Shown in pieces: positions 8,858-18,007 of a stretch of DNA of 64,000 nt. The notes below the pieces were generated by a model. It did no database searches. It was not told the origin of the DNA and saw only the letters and a program-made list of their open reading frames with translations. Source of the DNA: Geomonas agri (lineage in GTDB: Bacteria > Desulfobacterota > Desulfuromonadia > Geobacterales > Geobacteraceae); NCBI RefSeq assembly GCF_020179605.1, contig NZ_JAINZO010000002.1, positions 1,364,001 through 1,428,000 on the forward strand. Direction: 5' to 3'. Numbering within the stretch: the stretch's first letter is position 1; the number at the start of each line of letters is the position of its first letter. The position numbers were made by a program, and so were the translations under genes.

Positions 8858-9694
8858 ATGGCTCACCCCTCCATCACCTGTCCCCAATGTGGACGCGCCA
8901 CCGACTCGAGATATTCCTCCTGCCTTTGGTGCGGCGCCGCGCTGCCCCGCTCTGGCGGCAGAGTTATCGAAGTGATGCGTAGCGATCGGGGGGGCGACCT
9001 CGTTGTCAATGGCATCATCGTCGCCAACGTGCTCTATTACATCCTGTCGCTGCTGATCTCCAGCAGGAGCACGTTCGGCGGTGGGATCTTCGGCTTTTTG
9101 TCCCCGGATGACAACAGCCTTGCGCTGCTGGGAGCCACCGGGACCTACCCCGTTTTCCGCTACGGCCTCTGGACGCTCATCTCCGCGAATTACCTGCACG
9201 GCGGCGCCATGCACATCCTGTTCAACATGATGGCTCTGCGCCAGATCGGGCCATGGGTCTGCGCCGAGTTCGGCGCGAGCCGCATGTTCGTCATCTACAC
9301 GGCAAGCGGCGTTGCGGGGTACCTTCTCTCCGTGGTTGCCGGCGTTCCCTTCACCATCGGCGCCTCCGCGGCGGTCTGCGGCCTGATCGGCGCCCTGTTT
9401 TATTTCGGCAAGAGCCGTGGCGGCAACTACGGTCAGGCGGTCTCGCGGGAGGTGAGCGGGTGGCTGATCAGCCTGGTTGTCTTCGGCCTGATCATGCCCG
9501 GCATCAACAACTGGGGACATGGCGGCGGCATCGTCGGTGGAGTCATCGTGGCGAAGCTGCTGGGCTACCGGGAGCGGCGCCCCGAGACTTCGCTGCACCG
9601 CGTGGCAGCTCTCATCTGTCTTTTGCTCACCGTTGCCGTCCTCGCCTTCGGCGTCTGGAGGGGCGTGATCGTCCTCTCCTATCGCCATTTCTGA
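8858..9694 (+). CDS. Rhomboid-family intramembrane serine protease with N-terminal zinc ribbon
   Basis: A 278-residue membrane protein. An N-terminal zinc ribbon (C8-x2-C11 and C22-x2-C25) precedes about six membrane helices. The rhomboid catalytic dyad is visible as S170 in IGASAAV and H221 in NNWGHGGG. The HILFN motif (119-123) supplies the oxyanion Asn, and YLHGGAMH is the usual loop. The family cleaves transmembrane substrates within the bilayer; the substrate here is unknown. The zinc-ribbon fusion is found in many bacterial rhomboids. It may be cotranscribed with the dehydrogenase genes (86-base gap, no terminator seen). Confidence 0.9.
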   Translation: MAHPSITCPQCGRATDSRYSSCLWCGAALPRSGGRVIEVMRSDRGGDLVVNGIIVANVLYYILSLLISSRSTFGGGIFGFLSPDDNSLALLGATGTYPVFRYGLWTLISANYLHGGAMHILFNMMALRQIGPWVCAEFGASRMFVIYTASGVAGYLLSVVAGVPFTIGASAAVCGLIGALFYFGKSRGGNYGQAVSREVSGWLISLVVFGLIMPGINNWGHGGGIVGGVIVAKLLGYRERRPETSLHRVAALICLLLTVAVLAFGVWRGVIVLSYRHF

Positions 9695-9839
9695 CCCGAT
9701 CCCCCCCGCCAACCCCTTGCCGCTACGGTACTTTTTCGCCCGTCCCAGATAACCACCCCGTCTTCAGCAGCTCGCGCGCCGGTGGTCTGACCATACCAAA
9801 CCACCTCCCGCCGATTGGCTCCGTCTAATGCGTAACTGC

Positions 9840-9868
9840 TTGTTTGCAGACGTAAAATCCGGTATGGT
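9840..9868 (+). promoter_or_regulatory. Candidate promoter of upp
   Basis: TTGTTT (9840-9845), a 17-bp spacer and TATGGT (9863-9868), 30 bases before the upp start, which has a GGAGAGG site. Confidence 0.45.
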
Positions 9869-9897
9869 ATGGCCAAAATTTTCGACGGGAGAGGCAG

Positions 9898-10527
9898 ATG
9901 AGCGTCCACGAAGTAAACCACCCCCTGGTGAAGCACAAGATTGGCCTGATGCGCGAGTCCGGTATCAGTACGAAAAAGTTCCGGGAACTCACCGCAGAGA
10001 TCGCCTGCCTGCTCGCCTACGAGGCCACCCGCGATTTCCCGCTGGAGCCCCGTGCCATCACCGGCTGGGACGGCAGCACTATCGAGATCCAGCAGATCAA
10101 GGGGAAAAAGGTGACCGTGGTGCCCATCCTGCGCGCCGGCATCGGCATGCTCGACGGCGTCCTGGACATGATTCCCAACGCCAAGGTGAGCGTGGTGGGC
10201 CTGGCCCGCAACGAGGAGACCCTGGAGGCGCACACCTACTTCGAGCGTTTCGTGGGGAAACTGGACGAGCGCCTGGCGCTGATCATCGATCCCATGCTCG
10301 CCACCGGCGGCTCCATGGCTGCCACTATCGAGATGCTCAGGAAAAGCGGCTGCCGCCAGATCCGGGTGCTCTGCCTGGTGGCGGCACCGGAGGGGCTGCA
10401 GAAAATCACCTCGGCCTATCCCGACATTGACGTCTACGTGGCCGCCATCGACGACCGGCTCAACGAGCACGGCTACATCCTGCCCGGTCTGGGCGACGCC
10501 GGCGACAAGATCTTCGGCACCAAGTAA
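9898..10527 (+). CDS. upp: Uracil phosphoribosyltransferase
   Basis: A 209-residue cytoplasmic enzyme that converts uracil and PRPP to UMP in pyrimidine salvage. The PRPP loop is seen as [12 protein letters not shown], the uracil-binding C-terminal region as [13 protein letters not shown], and the length is standard. A GGGAGAGG ribosome site precedes ATG 9898. The uracil permease follows after 63 bases containing a strong hairpin, so uptake and salvage form one unit. Confidence 0.96.
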   Translation: MSVHEVNHPLVKHKIGLMRESGISTKKFRELTAEIACLLAYEATRDFPLEPRAITGWDGSTIEIQQIKGKKVTVVPILRAGIGMLDGVLDMIPNAKVSVVGLARNEETLEAHTYFERFVGKLDERLALIIDPMLATGGSMAATIEMLRKSGCRQIRVLCLVAAPEGLQKITSAYPDIDVYVAAIDDRLNEHGYILPGLGDAGDKIFGTK

Positions 10528-10555
10528 CACCCCTGCTGCACTTAAGCGGGGGTGT
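10527..10555 (+). other. Hairpin between upp and uraA
   Basis: An 11-bp stem (ACACCCCTGCT with AGCGGGGGTGT, one G.U pair) with a 7-base loop starts inside the upp stop region. There is no T tract, so it is unlikely to be a strong terminator. It may stabilise the upp transcript or tune uraA expression. Confidence 0.45.
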
Positions 10556-10590
10556 CCCCTCCGTATCATCTTCCTAGCGAGGTCAATTGC

Positions 10591-11871
10591 ATGTCTGAAG
10601 TAAAAGATCCGGTCTGGCGCCAGGCGCTGTCCGGCGCGCAGATCCTTTTTGTCGCCTTCGGCGCGCTGGTGCTGGTACCGATCCTTACCGGCCTGAACCC
10701 GAGCATGGCTCTTCTCGGCGCGGGGGTGGGCACCATCATCTTCCAGCTCTGCACCAAGCGCCAGGTCCCCATTTTCCTGGGGTCTTCCTTCGCCTTCATT
10801 GCGCCCATCATCTACAGCGTGCAGACCTGGGGGCTTCCCTCGACCATGGCCGGCCTCTTCGCCGCCGGCTGGCTCTACCTTGCTTTCTCGCTCGCCATCT
10901 ACCTGCGCGGCGCCGAGTTCGTGCACCGCATCATGCCACCGGTCGTGGTCGGCCCCATCATCATGATCATCGGCCTTGGCCTCGCCAACGTGGCGGTCAA
11001 CATGGCCATGGGCAAGACCGGCGACGGCAAGGCCGTCCTGGTGGACTACAATACCGCGCTCCTCGTGGCGGGCATTTCGCTCGCCACCACCGCTACCGTG
11101 GCGGTGCGCGCCCGTGGCATCTTCAGGCTGCTGCCGGTCCTCTCCGGCGTCGCGGTGGGGTACGTAGTCTCCATCTTCCTCGGCCTGGTCGATTTCTCCA
11201 AGATCGCCGCCGCCCCGTGGCTCGAAGTGCCGAAGTTCGTGACGCCGGAGTGGAACTGGTCCGCGGTGCTGTTCATGGTCCCGGTCGCCCTGGCGCCCGC
11301 CATCGAGCATGTCGGGGACGTGGTCGCCATCGGCGCGGTCACTGGCAAGGACTACACTGTGAAGCCGGGCCTGCACCGCACCATGCTCGGTGACGGCCTC
11401 GCGGTCTGCGCCGCTGCGCTGGTCGGCGGCCCTCCGGTCACCACCTACGCCGAGGTTACCGGCGCTGTCATGATCACCCGCTGCTACAACCCGGTCATCA
11501 TGACCTGGGCAGCCGGCTTCGCCATCGTGATGGCCTTCTTTGGCAAGTTCAACGCCATTCTGCAGTCCATCCCGGTGCCGGTCATGGGCGGCATCATGAT
11601 GCTCCTGTTCGGTTCCATCGCCTCGGTCGGCCTGAACACCCTGATCCACGCCCAGGTTGACATGCACCGTCCGCGCAACCTGATTATCGTGTCGCTGGTG
11701 CTGGTCTTCGGCATCGGCGGGCTCAGCATCAACGTGGCCGGCCAGCACCTGCACGGCGTGAGCCTGTGCGGCATCGCTGCCATCCTCTTGAACCTCCTGC
11801 TCCCGAAAGGTGAGGCCGCCCCGATGGGTGGCGACGCCGTCGAGGAAGAACCCGAGGAGACCGTGGCGTAG
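10591..11871 (+). CDS. uraA: Uracil permease (NCS2 / nucleobase:cation symporter family)
   Basis: A 426-residue integral membrane protein with about 12-14 helices. The NCS2 signature areas [29 protein letters not shown] (carrying the substrate-binding Glu) and [10 protein letters not shown] are present. It is expected to import uracil with protons. The ATG at 10591 has GCGAGG upstream. A GTG at 10552 is in frame but lies inside the intergenic hairpin. The gene is paired with upp and ends in a clear terminator. Confidence 0.93.
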   Translation: MSEVKDPVWRQALSGAQILFVAFGALVLVPILTGLNPSMALLGAGVGTIIFQLCTKRQVPIFLGSSFAFIAPIIYSVQTWGLPSTMAGLFAAGWLYLAFSLAIYLRGAEFVHRIMPPVVVGPIIMIIGLGLANVAVNMAMGKTGDGKAVLVDYNTALLVAGISLATTATVAVRARGIFRLLPVLSGVAVGYVVSIFLGLVDFSKIAAAPWLEVPKFVTPEWNWSAVLFMVPVALAPAIEHVGDVVAIGAVTGKDYTVKPGLHRTMLGDGLAVCAAALVGGPPVTTYAEVTGAVMITRCYNPVIMTWAAGFAIVMAFFGKFNAILQSIPVPVMGGIMMLLFGSIASVGLNTLIHAQVDMHRPRNLIIVSLVLVFGIGGLSINVAGQHLHGVSLCGIAAILLNLLLPKGEAAPMGGDAVEEEPEETVA

Positions 11872-11900
11872 CTTCTGTCCACACCTGCTGCAAAACCGTA

Positions 11901-11932
11901 CGCCGCCCCGCGCCAGTGGGGCGGCGTTTTTG
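11901..11932 (+). terminator. Rho-independent terminator after uraA
   Basis: CGCCGCCCC pairs with GGGGCGGCG, followed by TTTTT. Confidence 0.9.
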
Positions 11933-12102
11933 CGTCTTACACGCGCCCATCGCTTGAACTGGCCACCTCGCGTCCTCTCCTTTACGAAGGGAGACAGGGG
12001 GCCACGTGTATCTGCTGGCGGTACCACTCCCCTAAATTCTTAAACCAACCTTTGGATATATGGATGGAGCAAGATTTGCTTTTGGTTAGGAGAAGCCCGG
12101 AA

Positions 12103-12130
12103 TTGCCAACCCCGCCGACACGGGTATAAT
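12103..12130 (+). promoter_or_regulatory. Promoter of bacterioferritin gene
   Basis: TTGCCA (12103-12108), a 16-bp spacer and a perfect TATAAT (12125-12130). The leader to the gene is about 100 bases. Confidence 0.6.
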
Positions 12131-12136
12131 CTATTC

Positions 12137-12160
12137 GTTTTAAATTAGAATAAATTAAAC
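12137..12160. promoter_or_regulatory. AT-rich near-palindrome at the bfr transcription start
   Basis: GTTTTAAATT, AGAA and TAAATTAAAC form an imperfect palindrome directly after the -10 box, the position expected for a repressor operator. It is not a clear Fur box. An iron-responsive or other regulator is possible, but this is inference. Confidence 0.3.
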
Positions 12161-12237
12161 GGTTTAGCCGGCGCACCCTTTCGGTTGCCGGAAGCGAACC
12201 GCGCCCGCTGCCGCCGGGCGCACAAAGGAGGTTGTCC

Positions 12238-12705
12238 ATGAAGGGTAACGAGAGGGTGATCGAGCAGTTGAACGTACGCCTGGCTGAGGAGCTGACCGCC
12301 ACCAACCAGTACATGGTGCATGCGGAGATGTGCGAGAACTGGGGCTACAAGAGGCTGTACGCCGCGATCAGGGAGCGCGCCATCACTGAGATGACGCACG
12401 CGGAGAAACTGATCGAGCGGATCCTCTTCCTGGAAGGGAGGCCCATCGTGAGCAGGCTGGACCCGATTCACATCGGCGGTGAGATCCCGAAGATGCACCA
12501 GTTCGACCACGCTCTCGAGGAGAGCGCCATCAAGGGGTACAACGAGAGCATCAAGCTGGCCTTGGAACTGGGGGACAACGGGACCAAGGAACTGCTGGAA
12601 TCGATCCTCAAGCAGGAGGAGGATCACATCGACGACATCGAGGCCCAGCTGGACCAGATCTCCCAGATGGGTGTGCAGAATTACCTGGTCGACCAGGTGG
12701 GGTGA
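12238..12705 (+). CDS. bfr: Bacterioferritin (heme-binding iron-storage protein)
   Basis: A 155-residue four-helix ferritin-like subunit. All six ferroxidase ligands of the E. coli-type protein align by position: E18, E51, H54, E94, E127 and H130. The heme-ligating Met is also present as M52. It should therefore assemble into a 24-mer shell with heme between subunits and oxidise and store iron. An ideal AAAGGAGG site precedes ATG 12238. The gene is monocistronic, with its own promoter and terminator. Confidence 0.95.
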   Translation: MKGNERVIEQLNVRLAEELTATNQYMVHAEMCENWGYKRLYAAIRERAITEMTHAEKLIERILFLEGRPIVSRLDPIHIGGEIPKMHQFDHALEESAIKGYNESIKLALELGDNGTKELLESILKQEEDHIDDIEAQLDQISQMGVQNYLVDQVG

Positions 12706-12731
12706 CGTCGCCCTGCAGCGGTACGAGGAGG

Positions 12732-12766
12732 GAGGGCGCCGGGAATAATCCCGGCGCCCTCTTTTT
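12732..12766 (+). terminator. Rho-independent terminator after bfr
   Basis: A perfect 12-bp stem (GAGGGCGCCGGG and its complement) with an AATAAT loop and TTTTT tail. It may also serve the convergent PAS gene. Confidence 0.95.
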
Positions 12767-12774
12767 CCCCGGCG

Positions 12775-13215
12775 CTAAGCGCCCTGTGCCTTTTCCAGTT
12801 CGGCCAGGCGCGCCCGCAGCGTCTTTTCCTTCTGCCAGCGGGCGGTCACGTCCCGCATTACGGCCACGGTCCCGGCAACCTTCCCCTCGGCGTCCCTGAT
12901 GATAGTCATGGAGAACTCGGTCGAGAGGCGCGTGCCGTCCTTTTTGAGGGCGGGGGCCGCCAGGAGTTCCTTGGCGTAGCGCGTGGTGCCGGCCTCCATA
13001 ACGCGGTAGTACCCCTCCCAGTGCCGGGCGCGCTGGTTCTCGGGGATGAAGATGTCCAGCGACTGCCCCAGCGCCTCCTCGGCACTAAACCCCAGCATCT
13101 CTTCCGCCCCCTTGTTCCACAGTCTGATCAACCCGTCCCTGTCAGAGTAGATGATGGCGTCGTTGCAGTTCTGTACCAGTTGCCGGTACAGTTCCTGTTC
13201 GTTTATCTCGTTCAT
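12775..13215 (-). CDS. Stand-alone PAS domain protein
   Basis: A 146-residue soluble protein. A single PAS/PAC fold spans about 8-128 (LVQNCNDAIIYSDRDGLIRLWNKG at its start; FSMTIIRDAEGKVAGTVAVMRDVT is the PAC part). A short charged coiled-coil tail (QKEKTLRARLAELEK) follows. No output domain is attached, so it may act as a ligand- or redox-sensing partner of another protein. GGGAGG lies ahead of ATG 13215. It converges on bfr and diverges from the heme chemoreceptor gene. Confidence 0.85.
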   Translation of the reverse strand: MNEINEQELYRQLVQNCNDAIIYSDRDGLIRLWNKGAEEMLGFSAEEALGQSLDIFIPENQRARHWEGYYRVMEAGTTRYAKELLAAPALKKDGTRLSTEFSMTIIRDAEGKVAGTVAVMRDVTARWQKEKTLRARLAELEKAQGA

Positions 13216-13353
13216 GGCGGCCTCCCGTGCAGTTTTGTTTCAATGATACCATCTCCGGCAGTGCTGGCTTTTGACTGAAATCAAAAGCAGGCACTACGCG
13301 TCCGGCGTGACACCCTGCAACCATTAAATATAGATAATTTTAAACGCCGTTTC

Positions 13354-13381
13354 TAAAGATGCAGTAAACAGTTGCCGATAT
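13354..13381 (+). promoter_or_regulatory. Candidate sigma28 (FliA) promoter of the chemoreceptor gene
   Basis: TAAAGATG (13354-13361), a 12-bp spacer and GCCGATAT (13374-13381). This is close to the enterobacterial motility consensus TAAAGTTT-N11-GCCGATAA, one base longer in spacing. It lies 45 bases before the chemoreceptor start. Confidence 0.5.
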
Positions 13382-13425
13382 TGACACCAATGACAGAGGA
13401 CTCCGGGGTCCATCAGGGAGGCGTG

Positions 13426-15507
13426 ATGTTCAAGAACAAGCTGATGCACAAGATCCTCGCGATCATCGGTGTGAACCTTTTGGTGGGCATCGCCATCGTG
13501 GGGTGCCTGGCGATCTGGCTCCAGTACAGTTCCACCATGAAGCTGCAGGAGCAGAGCAGCCGTACCATGTCGGCGGTCATCATAGACGAGATCAAGTCGT
13601 TCATGATGAAGGACGATTCCAAGTCGGTGCTCAATCTCGCCAAGACCGCGAAAGAACAAAAGTTCGGCTTCGACCTGCAGATCTACGGCAAGGACGCCAA
13701 GGATCCGGTCACCGGAGCGGTAAACAAGGACGTGACGGAAAGTTTTGCCACCGGCAAGCGCATAGAGAAGCGGGAGGTGGTCGACGGCGTCCATACCCTG
13801 CGCGCCGTGGTCCCCATGAAGAACGAGCAGCGCTGCCAGCAGTGCCACGATGCCGGCGACAAGTACCTGGGCGCCGTCCTGCTCACCTCGTCCCTGGAAG
13901 ACGGCTACCAGAGCGCAGTCAGGATGATCGCGATACTGGTTGGTGCAGGGTGCATCTTCTTTATCTGCATGATGGGAGGGATGTACTTCTTCTTCAGGAA
14001 GTCGGTGATGCAGGAGATCCTCTTCTTCTCCGAGAAGCTCAAGGACATCGCGGAAGGGGAGGGGGACCTTACCAAGGAGATTCCGGTGCGCTCCGGCGAC
14101 GAGATCGGCGACCTGGCGCGCCACATCAACCACCTGGTCCAGAAGCTGCGCGAGACCATAACGGTGCTCTACGATCTCGCCGAGAGTATCTCCATCTCGC
14201 TGTGCCATGTCTCCAGCCGCGCCGCCAAGACCGTGACCTCTGCTGCCGACCAGAAGCAGCGATCCGAGGCGGTAGCCGTGGCTGCGGAAGAGATGGCGGC
14301 GACCCTGAACGTCGTGGCCGGTAATACCCACCAAGCAGCAGGATTCTCCTCGGAGGTCGACGAGGCTGCTAACCGCGGCATGAGTGTCGTGGACAGCGCC
14401 TGCAACTCCATCACCATGATCAGGGAGAACGTGGCCCAGACCCTGGGGACCGTGCAACGGCTGGAGACGTCGTCGGCGCAGATCGGTGACATCATCGTCC
14501 TTATCGAGGACATCGCGGACCAGACCAAGCTCCTCGCCCTCAACGCCGCAATCGAGGCCGCGCGTGCCGGCGAGCACGGACGGGGGTTCGCCGTGGTCGC
14601 CGACGAGGTGAAGATGCTTTCCGAAAAGACCGCAACCTCGACCAAAGAAATCGCCAAGATCATCACCAACATCCAGATCGAGAGCCGGGAGGCCGCCCGC
14701 TCCATCACCGAGGAACAGGGGCGCGTGGAAGACGGGGTCGAGAAGTCGGCGGCGGCCCGGGAATGCCTGGAGCGGATCCTGGGCCTGGCGGGCGAGACGG
14801 CGCAGCTCATCAACCAGATTGCCTCCGCCACCGAGGAGCAGAGCGCCACCACCGACGAGATCGCCGAAAAGATCCACAACGTCTCCAGTTCCGCCTCAGG
14901 GGTACATGAGGACATGCAGGAAAGCGACCGGGCTTTCACCGACCTGACCCGGGTAGCAGAGCAGATCTTCTCGACTGTAGGCAAATTCAGCGTCGGCAAC
15001 CGGCACGACGAGATGAAGGCCCTTGCCACCGAGCTGAGGGACAAGTTGACCGCGACCCTGGAGCAGGGGGTGGCATCGGGCAAGATCACCATGGCCGACC
15101 TCTTCGACCGCAACTACCGCCCCATTTCCGATACCTCGCCGCAGAAGTACCACACCGCGTTCGACAGCTTCTTCGACCAGTACGTCTCGCCGGTGCAGGA
15201 GGAGGTGCTGGGGCGGAAGGGGACCATCTTCTTCGCAATCTGTGTCGACGACCACGGCTACGTCCCCTGCCATAACCTGCGCTACTCCAAGCCCCTGACC
15301 GGTGACCCGGAGACCGACAAGGTGAACAACAGGACCAAGCGGATCTTCAACGACAAGACCGGACTCAAGGCGGCCCAGAATATGGAGCCGTACCTGCTGC
15401 AAACCTACATGAGGGACACCGGTGAAATCATGAACGACATTTCCACCCCAATCATGATCAACAACCGGCACTGGGGCGCCGTCCGGCTGGGATACCTCGC
15501 CAAGTAG
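13426..15507 (+). CDS. Methyl-accepting chemotaxis protein with periplasmic c-type heme sensor and extra C-terminal domain
   Basis: A 693-residue chemoreceptor. The first membrane helix spans about 8-32 and a periplasmic sensor about 33-165; this contains one heme c motif, C137-Q-Q-C140-H141. The second helix spans about 166-190, followed by a HAMP domain (about 191-245) and the methyl-accepting domain with the conserved tip around [19 protein letters not shown] (365-383). The last 165 residues (about 525-693) form an additional soluble domain ([18 protein letters not shown] to [11 protein letters not shown]) seen at the C-terminus of some other bacterial chemoreceptors; it resembles a Cache/PAS-type module. 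Heme-PAS chemoreceptors of Geobacter are known redox sensors, so redox or gas sensing is inferred. No NWETF-type tail is present. ATG 13426 follows GGGAGG; a GTG one codon upstream is possible. Confidence 0.93.
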   Translation: MFKNKLMHKILAIIGVNLLVGIAIVGCLAIWLQYSSTMKLQEQSSRTMSAVIIDEIKSFMMKDDSKSVLNLAKTAKEQKFGFDLQIYGKDAKDPVTGAVNKDVTESFATGKRIEKREVVDGVHTLRAVVPMKNEQRCQQCHDAGDKYLGAVLLTSSLEDGYQSAVRMIAILVGAGCIFFICMMGGMYFFFRKSVMQEILFFSEKLKDIAEGEGDLTKEIPVRSGDEIGDLARHINHLVQKLRETITVLYDLAESISISLCHVSSRAAKTVTSAADQKQRSEAVAVAAEEMAATLNVVAGNTHQAAGFSSEVDEAANRGMSVVDSACNSITMIRENVAQTLGTVQRLETSSAQIGDIIVLIEDIADQTKLLALNAAIEAARAGEHGRGFAVVADEVKMLSEKTATSTKEIAKIITNIQIESREAARSITEEQGRVEDGVEKSAAARECLERILGLAGETAQLINQIASATEEQSATTDEIAEKIHNVSSSASGVHEDMQESDRAFTDLTRVAEQIFSTVGKFSVGNRHDEMKALATELRDKLTATLEQGVASGKITMADLFDRNYRPISDTSPQKYHTAFDSFFDQYVSPVQEEVLGRKGTIFFAICVDDHGYVPCHNLRYSKPLTGDPETDKVNNRTKRIFNDKTGLKAAQNMEPYLLQTYMRDTGEIMNDISTPIMINNRHWGAVRLGYLAK

Positions 15508-15529
15508 CTTCGCCCAACAAACACTGAAA

Positions 15530-15551
15530 GGGGCCGCTTTGAAGCGGCCCC
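15530..15551 (+). terminator. Hairpin after the chemoreceptor gene
   Basis: GGGGCCGCTT pairs with AAGCGGCCCC across a short loop, 22 bases after the stop codon. A T run is absent, so terminator strength is uncertain. Confidence 0.5.
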
Positions 15552-15864
15552 GCCTCGTACCGGTCCGCTACCTTGCCCAACGGCCCCATCCCTTTTTGTT
15601 TTATTTTGGTGTAGGACGCTCTGCCGGCAGCCGTCGCTGCGTCAGCGCCCGCCAAGGCCGTAGATCGAATTCCCCGGCCGCCCCCACAGCCGCCTGCCTG
15701 TCCCGCGCCACCACGGCGCCGTCCCATAGACGGGCAGAATAGAAAAGAAAAATTCTATCAGTGCTCAACGCCGTCCCCTTTATGAAAATACCCAATTTAA
15801 CAGAATAAACGTCTGTGGTTGTCGCCCGCCGGGGGCTGCGAAGACACGAAACAACTTTTTATTC
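15552..15864. other. Intergenic stretch without a recognisable gene
   Basis: About 310 bases between the chemoreceptor hairpin and the CoA-transferase promoters. No frame has domain character or a ribosome site, and no known RNA structure was recognised. Confidence 0.5.
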
Positions 15865-15893
15865 TTGACGTGAACGGCAAGTTCAGATTAGAT
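15865..15893 (+). promoter_or_regulatory. Distal promoter P1 of the CoA-transferase gene
   Basis: TTGACG (15865-15870), a 17-bp spacer and TTAGAT (15888-15893). A palindrome lies immediately downstream, at the expected transcription start. Confidence 0.5.
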
Positions 15894-15894
15894 T

Positions 15895-15907
15895 GCATAC
15901 TGTATAC
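15895..15907. promoter_or_regulatory. Palindromic operator candidate at the P1 start site
   Basis: ATACtGTAT forms a perfect 4+4 palindrome within GCATACTGTATAC. Its position over +1 of P1 fits repression by a dimeric regulator, possibly one controlling central carbon metabolism. The regulator is unknown. Confidence 0.4.
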
Positions 15908-15991
15908 ATTGCCGTGCTGCCCGCTCGACCCCCTACAATAGGGGCTGAAGCGCGGCGGCAGAGCCCATCGGTAGCCAAAGGGGGTTTTTAG

Positions 15992-16020
15992 TTGACTCCA
16001 AGGCCGCCCTTAAGTAGAAT
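15992..16020 (+). promoter_or_regulatory. Proximal promoter P2 of the CoA-transferase gene
   Basis: TTGACT (15992-15997), a 17-bp spacer and TAGAAT (16015-16020). The leader to ATG 16163 is about 136 bases. Confidence 0.55.
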
Positions 16021-16162
16021 CCGGTTCTAATTTTTCCCAAAATCCCGGTAAATCCGCATTGGATAAGACGTTTGGCCGGTCCGGGGCCGCGGTAAAACTC
16101 ATGTAATTTGTCAGCTTTACGCTGATTTGGTCGTAAACATCAAAACAAAACAGGAGGCAGAT

Positions 16163-17761
16163 ATGTCCGAGTACGGCACACTTCAAGACCGGGTACAATG
16201 CAAACAACTTTTGAACAAGGTCATGGCTCCCGAGCAGACCATCGAGTTCTTTAAGAACGGGATGAACCTTGGTTGGTCCGGTTTTACCCCGGCCGGTTAT
16301 CCGAAAGTGGTGCCCATCGCCCTGGCTGACCACGTCGAGAAGAACAACCTGCAGGGCAAGCTCAAGTTCAACCTCTTCATCGGCGCTTCCGTCGGTGCCG
16401 AGACCGAAGACCGCTGGGCGACTCTGGACATGATCGACCGCCGCTGGCCGTACCAGACCGGCAAGAACATCGCAGCGGGCATCAACGCCGGCCGCATCCG
16501 CATGGGTGACAAGCACCTCTCCCTGTTCGCACAGGACCTGGGCTACGGCTTCTACACCAAGGACTCCGAGAGCGGCAAGCTCGACCTCGCCATCATCGAA
16601 GTTTCCGCCATCAAAGAAGACGGCTCCCTGGTGCCGACCTCTTCCTGCGGCGTCATCCCGGAAATCCTGATGATCTGCGACAAGATCATCCTCGAGGTGA
16701 ACACCGGACAGCCTTCCTTCGAAGGTATCCATGACCTGCTGACCCCGCTCACCCCGCCGAACCGCCAGATCTTCGGCATCACCCACGCCGGCGAGAGGAT
16801 CGGTTCCACCTCGATCCCCTGCGATCCGAGCAAGGTCGTGGCCGTGGTCGAGTCCAAGCTGCGCGACCAGGGTCGTGCCTTCGCCGAGCAGGATGACACC
16901 TCCGAGGCGATTGCGAACCACATCATCGACTTCTTCACCGCCGAGGTGAAAGCCGGCCGTCTGCCGAAGAACCTGCTCCCGATCCAGTCGGGCGTCGGCT
17001 CCATCGCCAACGCCGTTATCGGCGGCCTGGCCAAAGGCCCCTTCACCAACCTGACCGTCTACACCGAGGTACTCCAGGACACCATGCTCGACCTGTTCGA
17101 CTCCGGCAAGCTCGACGCGGCGTCCTCCTGCTCCCTGTCCCTCTCCGCTAGCCCGGGCTTCCCGCGCTTCTTCGAGAACATGGACAAGTACTTCGACAAG
17201 ATCACCCTGCGTCCGCTCTCCATCTCCAACGCACCGGAGCCGATCCGCCGTCTGGGTTGCATCGCTATGAACACCCCGGTCGAGATCGACATCTTCGCGC
17301 ACGCCAACTCCACCCTGGTCGGCGGTACCCGCATGATCAACGGCCTCGGCGGTTCTGGCGACTTCCTCAGGAACGGCTTCCTGAAGATGATGCACACCCC
17401 GTCTTCCCGTCCGAGCAAGACCGACCCGACCGGTATCTCCTGCGTCGTGCCGCACTGCTCGCACATCGACCACACCGAGCACGACCTCGACTGCGTCATC
17501 ACCGAGCAGGGTCTCGCCGACCTGCGTGGTCTGGCTCCGAAGGATCGCGCCAGGAAGATCATCGAGAAGTGCGCCCACCCGGATTACAAAGCACAGCTCA
17601 CCGAGTACCTCAACATCGCAGAGAAAGACTGCCTGGCGAGGAAGGTCGGCCACGAGCCGCAGCTGTGGGATCGCGCATTCAAGATGCACCTCAACCTTGA
17701 GAAGAACGGCACCATGAAGCTCAAGAACTGGGATGTGAAGATCGACCTCTGCGAAGACTAA
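16163..17761 (+). CDS. Acetyl-CoA hydrolase/transferase family protein, probably succinyl-CoA:acetate CoA-transferase
   Basis: A 532-residue class I CoA-transferase. The catalytic glutamate is E302 in YTEVLQD, and the oxyanion-type loop is QSGVGSIANAV (275-285). Family features GVIPEIL, GGSGDF and the C-terminal HPDYKAQL are present. In Geobacter such enzymes activate acetate with succinyl-CoA, coupling acetate uptake to the TCA cycle in place of succinyl-CoA synthetase; that role is inferred here. AGGAGG precedes ATG 16163. The gene is monocistronic with two promoters and a strong terminator. Codon use is strongly biased to C-ending codons, as expected for a highly expressed gene. Acetyl-CoA hydrolase activity cannot be excluded by sequence. 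Confidence 0.9.
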   Translation: MSEYGTLQDRVQCKQLLNKVMAPEQTIEFFKNGMNLGWSGFTPAGYPKVVPIALADHVEKNNLQGKLKFNLFIGASVGAETEDRWATLDMIDRRWPYQTGKNIAAGINAGRIRMGDKHLSLFAQDLGYGFYTKDSESGKLDLAIIEVSAIKEDGSLVPTSSCGVIPEILMICDKIILEVNTGQPSFEGIHDLLTPLTPPNRQIFGITHAGERIGSTSIPCDPSKVVAVVESKLRDQGRAFAEQDDTSEAIANHIIDFFTAEVKAGRLPKNLLPIQSGVGSIANAVIGGLAKGPFTNLTVYTEVLQDTMLDLFDSGKLDAASSCSLSLSASPGFPRFFENMDKYFDKITLRPLSISNAPEPIRRLGCIAMNTPVEIDIFAHANSTLVGGTRMINGLGGSGDFLRNGFLKMMHTPSSRPSKTDPTGISCVVPHCSHIDHTEHDLDCVITEQGLADLRGLAPKDRARKIIEKCAHPDYKAQLTEYLNIAEKDCLARKVGHEPQLWDRAFKMHLNLEKNGTMKLKNWDVKIDLCED

Positions 17762-17784
17762 TCGAGCGCAGCAAAGCAGTAAAA

Positions 17785-17816
17785 AGGCCCCGCCGGCAAT
17801 GGCGGGGCCTTTTTTT
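17785..17816 (+). terminator. Rho-independent terminator after the CoA-transferase gene
   Basis: AGGCCCCGCC pairs with GGCGGGGCCT, followed by a run of seven T. Confidence 0.95.
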
Positions 17817-17853
17817 GTTGGGCCGGCGTGGCCGGAAGAGTGGGAAGACGGCA

Positions 17854-17906
17854 GGCTGAGTGGGAGAACTGCTGGCTGAGTGGGAGAACTGCTGGCTGAG
17901 TTGGGA
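17854..17906. repeat. 20-bp direct repeat, 2.6 copies
   Basis: The unit GGCTGAGTGGGAGAACTGCT occurs at 17854 and 17874, with a partial third copy at 17894 that runs into the 13-bp array. No gene covers it. Confidence 0.9.
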
Positions 17907-17907
17907 T

Positions 17908-17993
17908 GGCTGGGAAGGGTGGCTGGGAAGGGTGGCTGGGAAGGGTGGCTGGGAAGGGTGGCTGGGAAGGGTGGCTGGGAAGGGTGGCTGGGA
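17908..17993. repeat. 13-bp tandem repeat array, 6 perfect copies plus a partial
   Basis: The unit GGCTGGGAAGGGT repeats without error from 17908 to 17985, and a partial copy ends at 17993. It shares the GGCTG.G core with the neighbouring 20-bp repeat, suggesting stepwise growth from one seed. It ends 14 bases from the xerC stop codon. Perfect copies point to recent expansion, so the copy number may vary between strains. Confidence 0.97.
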
Positions 17994-18007
17994 TGCCGGG
18001 CGGCGGG

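Noticed and set aside
9679..12027. Very long open frame on the minus strand across upp and uraA
   Set aside because: It is antisense to two clearly identified genes, has an Asp/His/Gly-rich composition typical of the reverse of GC-rich codons, and has no ribosome site or domain.
16010..17689. 559-codon minus-strand frame opposite the CoA-transferase
   Set aside because: Composition artefact of strong C-ending codon bias on the real strand; no homology-like motifs.
17854..17993. CRISPR-like array
   Set aside because: Units are contiguous 13- and 20-bp tandem copies without spacers, and no cas genes are in the window.
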